Below, one piece after another: positions 1 through 7,253 of a DNA stretch of 64,000 bases (its first letter is position 1; each line of letters opens with the position of its first letter). The stretch is from DAOSWM01 sp035380045. Its GTDB lineage: Bacteria; Bacteroidota; Bacteroidia; Bacteroidales; Tenuifilaceae. The translations under genes and the position numbers were made by a program. Where the stretch lies: positions 1 to 64,000 of the forward strand of contig DAOSWM010000002.1 in assembly GCA_035380045.1 (NCBI GenBank), in the 5' to 3' direction. Below the pieces are notes generated by a model. That model was not told the origin of the DNA. It made no database searches and worked only from the letters and a program-made list of their open reading frames with translations.

Positions 1-53
1 CACTCTATGAACTCGAAACTTTAGTCACTCTATGAACTCGAAACTTTAGTCAC
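1..53. repeat. 25-bp tandem direct repeat, 2.1 copies
   Basis: A 25-base unit starting CACTCTATGAACTCG occurs at 1-25 and again, identically, at 26-50, followed by the first three bases of a third copy. The array runs to the window edge, so more copies may lie to the left. It sits about 30 bases before the permease start. I do not recognise the unit as a known element. Confidence 0.85.
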
Positions 54-83
54 ACAAAAAATGAACTTAGACAAAATAAAGCC

Positions 84-1358
84 ATGATAAAATTCCTAAT
101 AAAAGGCCTATTCCGCGACAAGAGTCGCAGCAGGTTACCAATAATTGTGGTTTCAATTGGTGTTATGCTTACTGTTCTGATGAACGCCTACGTAAGGGGT
201 TTCATGGGCGACACGATTGAGGTGAACTCAAAGTTTACCAATGGTCACCTAAAGGTAATGAGCCGTGCATACGCCGAGGAAGCAAACCAAATTCCCAACG
301 ACTTAGCCCTGACCGAGGTAAGCAGCTTGCTTACGGAGTTACGCGCTGAATACCCTGAGGTTGAATGGGCACCACGCATTCAGTTTGGTGGGCTTGTTGA
401 TGTTCCCGATGTGAATGGGGAAACCCGTTCTCAGGGCCCTGCAATAGGAATGGGCGTTGATCTCCTTTCTGAGAACAGCAAGGAAATAGAACGTTTAAAC
501 CTGACAAATTCAATAGTGCGTGGAAGTATGATCGCCAAACAGGGTGAGGTATTGCTTAGCGAAGAGTTTTCTCAAAAGCTTGGCATAAATCCCGGTGAAG
601 TGGTCACCCTAATCGGATCCTCCATGTTCGGAAGCATGACCATGTACAATTTTACGGTTTCAGGCACTGTGAGGTTTGGTGCTGAGGTGATTGACCGTGG
701 AGCAATAATTACAGATATTGAGGATGCACGCCTAGCCCTTGATATGAACGATGCCGCAAGCGAAATTCTTGGGTTTCTGAAAACCGATTTCTACGACGAT
801 GAGCGTGTTGTTAAGCTGGTGACCGAAATGAATGAAAAGTATGCTGATAGCTCCGATGAGTTTGCTCCGGTATTCAAGAGTTTAAGCCAGCAGGGCGCCA
901 TGGGGCAGTACGTGGCTCTAGTTAACGTTTGGTCAATTTATATTCCAATGGTTTTCGTTTTTGCCATGTCGCTTGTGCTGTGGAATGCCGGGCTGCTTGG
1001 AGGACTTCGCCGGTACGGCGAGGTGGGAATCCGCATTGCCATGGGCGAGGAGAAAGGGCATGTGTACAGAACAATGATTTACGAATCGATTTTTATTGGT
1101 ATTGCCGGTTCAATTTTTGGCACAGCGTTTGGGCTATTCTTTGCGTGGTTAATACAAACGTATGGCATTGATATTTCAGGAATGATGGAGGGAGCTTCCA
1201 TGATGCTGCCATCGGTGATACGGGCAAGAATTACTCCGGCTGATTTCTACATTGGGTTCTTCCCGGGGTTAATGTCAACAGTTATTGGGACAATGCTTTC
1301 AGGTGTAGGAATCTATAAGCGTCAAACAGCCAGGCTGTTTAAGGAGTTGGAGTCTTGA
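84..1358 (+). CDS. FtsX/LolC-type ABC transporter permease
   Basis: This is a 424-residue inner-membrane permease of the MacB/LolCE/FtsX type. One membrane helix lies near residues 15-40, followed by a large soluble periplasmic domain (about 45-270) of the MacB_PCD kind. Three more helices follow in the C-terminal third, ending in the cytoplasmic tail KRQTARLFKEL. That topology is diagnostic of ABC permeases that extract lipoproteins or work mechanically in the periplasm rather than importing solutes. The LolA-like gene follows on the same strand after 81 bases, which suggests lipoprotein or lipid handling. The ATPase and any partner permease are not in view and would be expected left of the window. 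The substrate is unknown. Confidence 0.85.
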   Translation: MIKFLIKGLFRDKSRSRLPIIVVSIGVMLTVLMNAYVRGFMGDTIEVNSKFTNGHLKVMSRAYAEEANQIPNDLALTEVSSLLTELRAEYPEVEWAPRIQFGGLVDVPDVNGETRSQGPAIGMGVDLLSENSKEIERLNLTNSIVRGSMIAKQGEVLLSEEFSQKLGINPGEVVTLIGSSMFGSMTMYNFTVSGTVRFGAEVIDRGAIITDIEDARLALDMNDAASEILGFLKTDFYDDERVVKLVTEMNEKYADSSDEFAPVFKSLSQQGAMGQYVALVNVWSIYIPMVFVFAMSLVLWNAGLLGGLRRYGEVGIRIAMGEEKGHVYRTMIYESIFIGIAGSIFGTAFGLFFAWLIQTYGIDISGMMEGASMMLPSVIRARITPADFYIGFFPGLMSTVIGTMLSGVGIYKRQTARLFKELES

Positions 1359-1366
1359 TGGAACGC

Positions 1367-1424
1367 TGATAACGCAGACCCGCCTGCCGTCGGGCTGGTT
1401 CAACTGATATTCGCAGATCATATC
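1367..1424. repeat. REP-like intergenic sequence
   Basis: The spacer between the permease and the LolA-like gene is unusually GC-rich for an intergenic stretch. It holds a CCCGCCTGCCGTCGGGC core able to fold as a short hairpin, flanked by GCTGATAACGCAGA and CTGATATTCGCAGA, which resemble each other. From memory, similar 'cgctgat..cgcagat' sequences recur between genes in many Bacteroidota. I cannot test copy number here. Confidence 0.4.
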
Positions 1425-1439
1425 ATAAAACATATTACA

Positions 1440-2174
1440 ATGAAAAAAATACCGATTTTAATACTAATAATCATTGCCTTCTCGGGCAAATCTCAGCCAT
1501 CTGCTGATGAGATATTAGACAGAGTGGATAAGAACATGTCGTCGGAGAATCGGATTTTCGAATCGTCCATGACTATCCATGGGAAACGGGGAAACCGAAC
1601 TATGACCTCGAGAACCTACTCTGTAGGCGATAAGCAATCGTTTACCGAGTACCTTTCTCCTGCACGCGAGCAGGGAACGAAAATGCTAAAGTTGGAGAAT
1701 CAACTTTGGATTTACTCACCTTCAACCGACCGAACCATCCAAATTTCTGGACATATGCTTCGCCAGTCGGTTATGGGTTCCGATTTGTCCTACGAGGATA
1801 TGATGGAGGATCGTAAGCTTACCGATGTGTACACTGCCGTAGTTGTTGGCGAGGAAACGGTAGATGAGCGAAATACTTATGTTCTTAAATTAACCGCCAA
1901 GGTTGAGGATGTAGCCTACTTTACCCGTAAGGTTTGGATCGATACTGAACGTTACATTCCTTTAAAGGAAGAACTTTTCGCAAAAAGCGGTCAGCTGCTT
2001 AAGCGAACTATGCTAAGTGGTGTTGAAAAAATTGAAGGAAGATGGTTCCCCACAAAAATGGTTTTTAAGGATATGCTAAAACAGGGCGAAGGAACCGAGT
2101 TTGAAATTACTAGCGTAAAATTCAACCAAAAAATTCCTGAGCATATATTTAGCAAAGCAGCGCTTAAGAAGTAG
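1440..2174 (+). CDS. Outer-membrane lipoprotein-sorting protein, LolA-like fold
   Basis: The product is a 244-residue exported protein with a signal peptide (MKKIPILILIIIAFSGKSQ, cleavage near residue 19). The body matches the 'outer membrane lipoprotein-sorting' family (PF17131-like): an early ADEILDRVDKNM helix, a KMLKLENQLWIYSPSTDRT strand pair, SDLSYEDMMED in the middle and a KVWIDTERYIPLKEELF strand. These proteins adopt the LolA/LolB half-barrel that shields a lipid. It lies directly downstream of an FtsX-type permease, so the two probably act together in moving a lipoprotein or lipid across the periplasm. The start fits the signal peptide. The ligand is not predictable. Confidence 0.85.
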   Translation: MKKIPILILIIIAFSGKSQPSADEILDRVDKNMSSENRIFESSMTIHGKRGNRTMTSRTYSVGDKQSFTEYLSPAREQGTKMLKLENQLWIYSPSTDRTIQISGHMLRQSVMGSDLSYEDMMEDRKLTDVYTAVVVGEETVDERNTYVLKLTAKVEDVAYFTRKVWIDTERYIPLKEELFAKSGQLLKRTMLSGVEKIEGRWFPTKMVFKDMLKQGEGTEFEITSVKFNQKIPEHIFSKAALKK

Positions 2175-2187
2175 AACCCGCTTGCAG

Positions 2188-2541
2188 TTATGCCATTAGT
2201 TTTACTCCAATTAGAAGAATGTCGTCCGTTTGAGGAGAGTTGCCCATATGTAATTCAAGTTCCTTTTCAAGGATGCTTTCCTGCTTATCAATACTTAGGC
2301 TGGCAACCTCAGCAATAAGTTTTTTAAGTTTGCTTGAGTAAAATTTTTTGTTGTCGGCTCCACCAATTTGGTCTGCATACCCATCGGTGGTCATGTAGAT
2401 TGTCGTACCTTCATTGACCATAATTTGGTGCGATTCAAACTCTTTGTCTTGCCCAAAGCATACTCCTATAGGGCATCGTACCCCTTTTATTTTAGATATA
2501 TCTCCATTGTTAGAGCAGCATCTATATTGAGAGGAATTCAA
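2188..2541 (-). pseudogene. C-terminal remnant of a SpoIIE-type PP2C phosphatase
   Basis: About 110 codons match the end of the SpoIIE/RsbU phosphatase domain: CPIGVCFGQ, then TIYMTTDGYADQIGG, then NKKFYSSKLKKLI, and a final QTDDILLIGVKL. The full domain is about 200 residues and is usually fused to sensor or TPR regions. Here everything upstream of the PIGV strand is missing: the frame is closed by a stop just before residue 1, and the only start is a TTG. No phosphatase-like sequence appears in the following AT-rich bases up to 2826. I read it as a gene fragment left by deletion, convergent with the LolA-like gene. A very short expressed protein is possible but would lack half the active site. 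Confidence 0.7.
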
Positions 2542-2826
2542 AAATGTTTATTTATGTTGACATTGGCTTTGCTAAGTTCTGAGTTATCTCGGGTACTTCA
2601 ATCTCTTTTAGAAAATTGGGTTTTGTAACGGTTTTTGCTGTTATTAAAATAGTTAGGAATGAAAAAATCAGTTAGTATGAATATTGAATTATTATGAAAC
2701 TTTTTATGAAGTATAAATTAAAATAATAATTAACCTTCTTTTTGGTGGGCAGGAGCTAAGGCAATAAAATAATGATTCTTTTTGTTTCTGTTGTGGAATG
2801 ATATTTGAAAGGAAAGTTACATTTTT

Positions 2827-3738
2827 GTGAAAAAATATTGTTTAACCTTCTTTTGTGAAAGAGTGAAACTGGTTGGGTTCAAGTTTACGGCAATTATTCT
2901 ATTTTCTTTAGCGCTTTTCGACACAGCGATAGGGGGAGTCCCCCAGAATAGCCTCTTGAATGATGGTGTTGATAGTTTTATGAATGAGTTATATAGCTTT
3001 GATTTTGTAGCGGCAGATAGCGTGAAGAAGAATGCTTTTAAGAAGGCTGGTGTTGAATATAAGGTATCAAATTTATTAGATTTATGGTGGAATGGGTTAA
3101 CCTATCCAGGCTATAATAGTTTTTTTGTTTCCCTGGAAAATGAGGTTGAAAAAAATGTATTGGAATATGAGTCAAGCAATAAGTATAACAACGATATTTT
3201 ATACACTATTTCATGCGTTTTTGGCATTAGGCTTGCTGCAATAAAAGGCGAAGAAATGTTAATGCTCAGATATTTTTTAAAGATAAGGGCAGGTTTAAGC
3301 GATATTTTAGAAACTCCAATGAAAAGCCAGGAAAATATGTTAGTGGCAGGTATATATAATTATACTATTGCTGGTTTAAAGGAGAAAAATTCTACCATAT
3401 GGCCCATCGTTTTGATTTTTTATAAAGCAGAATCTGAGGTAGGTCGTTCGTTGCTTAAAAAGTGTGCGGAATCCAGCTCCTCTGTTATATCAACCGAAGC
3501 CCATTATTTTCTGTTTAAGATTGAAGATGAAATATATAACAATAAGGATGAGGCTTTGAGTAACGTTTGTTGGCTTATTAATAAATACCCCAATAACATA
3601 GTATTTAGATTTGAGCATTTAAGAATACTAAATGATTTTGGGGATAAAGGATTCGGTATTAGAAATTCATTGTCAAAACAGATAATGGATTCTAGCCTTA
3701 CCGAGTTGCAAAAGCATCATTTTTTGTCGAAAATATAA
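2827..3738 (+). CDS. Exported helical-repeat protein of unknown function
   Basis: This 303-residue protein starts at GTG (the only start preceding the signal peptide). Residues 1 to about 36 look like a signal peptide with a long positively charged n-region, ending near FDTAIGG. The rest is helical, with segments such as SLLKKCAESSSSVISTEAHY and NVCWLINKYPNNIVFRFEH, which are spaced like TPR helices. The order of segments resembles Bacteroidota TPR proteins distantly related to the IML2/TTC39 family, but I recall this only loosely. It lies in an AT-rich region of exported proteins and is followed by a TM2 gene on the same strand after about 110 bases. Its job is unknown. Confidence 0.7.
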   Translation: MKKYCLTFFCERVKLVGFKFTAIILFSLALFDTAIGGVPQNSLLNDGVDSFMNELYSFDFVAADSVKKNAFKKAGVEYKVSNLLDLWWNGLTYPGYNSFFVSLENEVEKNVLEYESSNKYNNDILYTISCVFGIRLAAIKGEEMLMLRYFLKIRAGLSDILETPMKSQENMLVAGIYNYTIAGLKEKNSTIWPIVLIFYKAESEVGRSLLKKCAESSSSVISTEAHYFLFKIEDEIYNNKDEALSNVCWLINKYPNNIVFRFEHLRILNDFGDKGFGIRNSLSKQIMDSSLTELQKHHFLSKI

Positions 3739-3845
3739 GTTTGTTTAGTAGAATATTTTAGAAAAATATTGGCTGTTAATTGTTGCTATTATCCAATTAA
3801 TAGTTATACTTGAGTAAGTTTTTGTTTAACTAAATTCATTAATTT

Positions 3846-4253
3846 ATGAAAAAAATTTTATTTTCATCGGTGTTCGTTTTATGTACAGCACTTGTTTCTT
3901 TTTCAGGAAACTATCGTGTTGACAATGTAGCTGTTGACAACCTTTTTGACAATGCGTTGGAGGTTTCGATATCGGAAATGGTATCGTTATCATCAACCAC
4001 AGCTGCTAGCATGGCAACTTTTGAAAGCAAGGATCCTGTTGTTGCTACTATTGTTTGTTTCTTTGTAGGAGGGTTTGGTGTTCACCGTCATTATTTGGGA
4101 ACAAAAGGAAGTATGTGGGCAATATACACATTCACCTGTGGTGGAATTTTTGGAGTAGTTCCTCTGGTAGACTTCTTCGTCCTTATTGCTGATGGTATAG
4201 TCAAAGACAATATTAGTAAGTACGAGAATAACGAGAACTTTTTTATGTGGTAG
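3846..4253 (+). CDS. TM2 domain-containing exported membrane protein
   Basis: The product has 135 residues. A signal peptide (about residues 1-20, MKKILFSSVFVLCTALVSFS) is followed by a 40-residue polar linker and then a TM2 domain (about 63-118). The first helix is VVATIVCFFVGGFGVHRHYL, the turn holds the family's HYLG motif at residues 82-85, and the second helix ends in VDFFVLIADGI. TM2 domains form a two-helix hairpin of mostly unknown role in bacteria. A cleavable signal peptide ahead of a TM2 domain implies that the linker is periplasmic. It converges on an operon whose TPR proteins end in a similar GxGxxYxG helix pair, which suggests a shared process. Confidence 0.85.
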   Translation: MKKILFSSVFVLCTALVSFSGNYRVDNVAVDNLFDNALEVSISEMVSLSSTTAASMATFESKDPVVATIVCFFVGGFGVHRHYLGTKGSMWAIYTFTCGGIFGVVPLVDFFVLIADGIVKDNISKYENNENFFMW

Positions 4254-4273
4254 TGCGTTTTTTGTAATATGTT

Positions 4274-4305
4274 AAAGGAGCGTATTTTACGCTCCTTTAT
4301 TTTTT
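4274..4305 (+). terminator. Rho-independent terminator after the TM2 gene
   Basis: An 11-base perfect stem (4274-4284 pairing with 4288-4298, loop TTT) is followed by ATTTTTTTT on the plus strand. It closes the TM2 gene and overlaps the stop codon of the convergent TPR gene. The minus-strand side has no clear T run. Confidence 0.85.
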
Positions 4306-5183
4306 TTCTGTAAAACCTCGATAATTTCTTTTTTCCTATTTTCATTAAAATATAAAGCCTTTTCGTAGTTATTTTTATTCAGCAGAAACTCTGCTCTTTT
4401 TCGTCCTCCAAAGTAGAATTTCTGAAGCATAATTGCGCCCCCAAAGTACCCGGTTAGGTAGTATGAGTAGTATATTTGATGTGCGCCAAATGCAAGAGAT
4501 GCCATATTAATTGTTAAGTTTAAAAAACCTTCAGCTGGTTTTCCTGCATATACAATCCCTGCTCCAGGAATAAAAGATACCCAGAATAATACCTTCTCAT
4601 TCTTAAGTTTTGGAAGGCTATCGTTACTATACGAATAAATAATTTTTTCAACGCCTTCAAATTCACCTTTGTTAAGCGCTAATGAGTCTTTAACCTCAAG
4701 AATCATCATTTTAGCATCATTCCAACGTTGCAGTTCGTTTAGAACAAGTGTGTATAACAGGTTGATTTCTACTGATGTTTCCCATTTTTGAAAGTAGTTA
4801 CATTGTTTGATTTGTTGAATATACGATTCTGCTTGAGCGTAGCGATTTGATAGGTACGAGCAGAGGGCTTTTTGGTATAGTACAATAAACCGTAAACTGT
4901 CGGAAAGTCCAATCAAACTGATTCTATCTATCGTACTAAATGCATTCTCGAAATCGTTACTTTTTTTATAGCATTCGGTTTTACTAAGTATTGCCGCATA
5001 TCTGTCGTAATTATTTTGGGCGTTGAAGTATTCACGCTCATATTCCAGAGCTGCAAGTTTAAAGTTCCCCTTTAATAAATATTCTTCAGCTGTTAAGCTC
5101 TGTCCAACGCTAGTTGAAAACATTCCGAATAGGAATGTGCAGGTTAAAAAGAATTCTATGCTCAATTTTTTTATTATACTCAT
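4287..5183 (-). CDS. Exported TPR protein with C-terminal PGAGxxYAGK membrane region (paralogue B)
   Basis: This 298-residue protein has a signal peptide (about 1-27, ending STSVGQ). TPR-like helices follow (about 30-195; for example EEYLLKGNFKLAALEYEREY and KALCSYLSNRYAQAESYIQQ). From about residue 200 comes a hydrophobic hairpin with WVSFIPGAGIVYAGKPAEG, and a basic tail. The PGxGxxYAG turn resembles the GxGxxYxG turn of TM2 and DUF5683 proteins. The upstream gene has the same design, so the two are paralogues. Its start overlaps the previous gene by about 74 bases, so the operon is translationally coupled. The TPR part could bind a partner in the periplasm. Function unknown. Confidence 0.75.
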   Translation of the reverse strand: MSIIKKLSIEFFLTCTFLFGMFSTSVGQSLTAEEYLLKGNFKLAALEYEREYFNAQNNYDRYAAILSKTECYKKSNDFENAFSTIDRISLIGLSDSLRFIVLYQKALCSYLSNRYAQAESYIQQIKQCNYFQKWETSVEINLLYTLVLNELQRWNDAKMMILEVKDSLALNKGEFEGVEKIIYSYSNDSLPKLKNEKVLFWVSFIPGAGIVYAGKPAEGFLNLTINMASLAFGAHQIYYSYYLTGYFGGAIMLQKFYFGGRKRAEFLLNKNNYEKALYFNENRKKEIIEVLQKKNKGA

Positions 5184-6006
5184 CTCTATAAGCTTTTACA
5201 CTAAAAACACTTCCATAAATATTTGCTGAGTATGCTACGGTGAATAAGGACCCAAAAATTATTGTTTTGGGATTTAAAAGGCCGTCCCTGTTGTAGTTCT
5301 CCCATGTTAATGCTCCCAGAATTCCTACTGTAAAGAGTGACGAGAGACCACTCCCAACTTTGCCCGCATACATTTTGCCAGAACCAGGGATAAGGGCAGA
5401 AAAAAGTCCCGCAACAAACGGGGATTTATGATTAAAATTAGCTATGCTCATGTTTATTTCGTCTAAAGTTCTTTGATTCTCAGCGAATGAGTAGTACGAG
5501 TAGCTAAATGTTGATGATATTTTGTTGTATGTTTCAAGGTCTTTAGTAAGCAATGCTAGTCCAGCAAGTTGCGTTCTTTTTAGCTCATCAAGCATTTCAT
5601 TACTTGGTTGGTATGCGCTAAGAATATTTTTGGCTGAATTAGTGTTTCTACTGTGTGCTGCGCAGTAAGCGCTAAAGAATCGTGATTTGGCAAAAGTTGA
5701 GTGATTTTTGCTCACGTTTAGTAAGGAAACTGTTGCGCTATCAAGCTGTTTAAGGTTGTAGTGGCTCCAACCAACAAGGTACCATAAAGTATCAGCTTGT
5801 ATGCTGTCATCAAGTTTTAATAGATGTGATAGGGTTAACGCATTTTCATAAAGCCGGTTATTAACTAAATAGGTCATAAACTCAACATCATTATTCGTCC
5901 AGCTACTGCGCGCAACCTGCCCTGATACGTTTGGTGAGAAAAGTAAAAAGGTTATGGTGGCAAATCCCAAAAATGATGATGGAGGTAACTTACTCAATAT
6001 TCCCAT
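5110..6006 (-). CDS. Exported TPR protein with C-terminal PGSGxxYAGK membrane region (paralogue A)
   Basis: I choose the ATG at 6006, which gives about 298 residues, because it begins directly at the signal peptide (MGILSKLPPSSFLGFATITF, cleavage near NVSGQ) and overlaps yidD by only 17 bases. A longer frame from 6069 is open. TPR-like helices occupy the first two thirds (LVNNRLYENALTLSHLLKLD, LVGWSHYNLKQLDSATVSLL). They are followed by a membrane region with FSALIPGSGKMYAGKVGSGL and a basic C-terminus (YRDEYNKKIEHRI). Order, length and the PGxGxxYAGK motif match the next gene, so they are paralogues. It sits between yidD and that paralogue in a tight operon. Function unknown. Confidence 0.75.
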   Translation of the reverse strand: MGILSKLPPSSFLGFATITFLLFSPNVSGQVARSSWTNNDVEFMTYLVNNRLYENALTLSHLLKLDDSIQADTLWYLVGWSHYNLKQLDSATVSLLNVSKNHSTFAKSRFFSAYCAAHSRNTNSAKNILSAYQPSNEMLDELKRTQLAGLALLTKDLETYNKISSTFSYSYYSFAENQRTLDEINMSIANFNHKSPFVAGLFSALIPGSGKMYAGKVGSGLSSLFTVGILGALTWENYNRDGLLNPKTIIFGSLFTVAYSANIYGSVFSVKAYRDEYNKKIEHRILFNLHIPIRNVFN

Positions 6007-6448
6007 AATAATCAATATCCTCATTTTTTTTGTGGCTAACTGGGTCAACCATGTCTTTTGGAATATCAATGGCAGAAAGCCTGTCGCACCTCATAATACG
6101 ATCGATGGATGAAAGGAAGGCTTTTGGGAAGCTATAACATGTGAAGGCACGGTGGCTAAATTCTGAGCATGAAGGATTGTATAGGCAGCTTGCAGATATT
6201 TGTGCGCTGATGAACTTCTGGTACACATAAAGTGGAGGAGCAAATAGAATGTTTGAAACCGATTTTTTTTTCCCAAACCCATATTTTACAACTCTCTCAT
6301 GGTACTTCTCCTTTAATGTTTTTTTGTTTGCAATAATTTCTATGTCTGTTTTTGAAATAACCTGACCTTTAGCAGGAATTTGAGCAGTGAGAATTACTAC
6401 AAAGAGTATGGTGCTATATACGGTAATCCTATTTAATGACCTTTGCAT
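5990..6448 (-). CDS. yidD: YidD-family protein with an N-terminal signal peptide
   Basis: The YidD core (PF01809) spans roughly residues 67-126: APPLYVYQKFIS, then CLYNPSCSEFSHRAF with C88 and C94, and DRIMRCDR with C121. Ordinary YidD is a 70-90 residue cytoplasmic-side membrane-associated protein that aids YidC-mediated insertion. This one has 152 residues and begins with what reads as a signal peptide (MQRSLNRITVYSTILFVVIL, end near PAKGQ) plus a charged linker. It overlaps the LolA-like gene by 20 bases and the next gene by 17, so it belongs to a coupled four-gene operon. The family call is firm. Its location and whether it works with YidC are open. Confidence 0.85.
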   Translation of the reverse strand: MQRSLNRITVYSTILFVVILTAQIPAKGQVISKTDIEIIANKKTLKEKYHERVVKYGFGKKKSVSNILFAPPLYVYQKFISAQISASCLYNPSCSEFSHRAFTCYSFPKAFLSSIDRIMRCDRLSAIDIPKDMVDPVSHKKNEDIDYYGNIE

Positions 6449-7139
6449 TGTCTGGGATTTTGAAGTTAATCATATCGGAACTTACTTGCGAGCCGTATCG
6501 TAGGTCGGAGTATTCTTTCCTTGATACGATAGAGTCATTATTGTTAATATATGAAATTTCTGTAATGGTTAAAGGAATGTAATGGTTGTTAAATTCCTGA
6601 TAATTATCGTAGTATGTTTTGCTTAGCGTGTTTTTTTCGTTTGAAATGAACGAGGTGAATATTGGAACGAAATCTTCAAAAACTAGCTCAATTTCAGCAA
6701 TTCCTTTTGAACTTTCGGGAGATGCCCATTTAGTTATATGGTAGTTATTATCGTACTTCGATTCAGTTAGCTCAAAGCCCATTTGTTTCAAACCCATTTC
6801 TGACATGTTTTGCGTAAGAAACAAGAATAAAATATCGGTGTCGGCCGAAAAAATATCATTTTGTTGAAGGATTACTTCGTTTTTTTTGGGGAAATACATT
6901 TTCGTTTCACCCAAAATGTTCGAGAAAAAAATAAATTCCTCAGGGTATATATAGTACATTCTTATTTCCTTGCTATCGATTAAGTAAAAAACATCTGCTT
7001 CAATTACTATTTTCTTTCCTTGCGATGCTTTCTGTACCTTAAGTTTCGCTGAAATTATGTTGGCTTGTGTTTGTGTTGTAACCCCCATTACTATAGGCGT
7101 TAATGTAAGTGCCAAAGCGAATAAAAATAATTTATGCAT
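6429..7139 (-). CDS. LolA-like periplasmic protein, first gene of the yidD operon
   Basis: The product has 236 residues with a signal peptide (about 1-27, MHKLFLFALALTLTPIVMG). The body alternates beta strands in the LolA manner: AKLKVQKASQGKKIVIEADV, YYIYPEEFIFFSN, KNEVILQQNDIFSADTDILF, IAEIELVFEDFVPIFTSF and a final DMINFKIPDNAKVI. The closing 'F.IP.NAKVI' resembles the end of Bacteroidota LolA-type proteins. It is the first gene of a minus-strand operon with yidD and two TPR proteins. It may carry a lipid or escort hydrophobic segments of the partner proteins. The fold is a fair guess; the ligand is unknown. Confidence 0.65.
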   Translation of the reverse strand: MHKLFLFALALTLTPIVMGVTTQTQANIISAKLKVQKASQGKKIVIEADVFYLIDSKEIRMYYIYPEEFIFFSNILGETKMYFPKKNEVILQQNDIFSADTDILFLFLTQNMSEMGLKQMGFELTESKYDNNYHITKWASPESSKGIAEIELVFEDFVPIFTSFISNEKNTLSKTYYDNYQEFNNHYIPLTITEISYINNNDSIVSRKEYSDLRYGSQVSSDMINFKIPDNAKVIK

Positions 7140-7228
7140 AGGTTTTTTAAAATTTCAGATTCCAAAAATCATTCCAAATACAATCAAAGACAATGTTCGG
7201 ATCGCTCCTGTTTCTATCTTTTCTTCAT

Positions 7229-7253
7229 TTGAGTTGAATGCTTCACAACTCAA
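7229..7253 (-). terminator. Possible weak hairpin after the symporter gene
   Basis: An 8-base perfect inverted repeat (TTGAGTTG at 7229-7236, CAACTCAA at 7246-7253, loop 9) starts right after the symporter stop codon on the minus strand. No T run follows, so it may be only a 3' end stabiliser. Confidence 0.3.
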
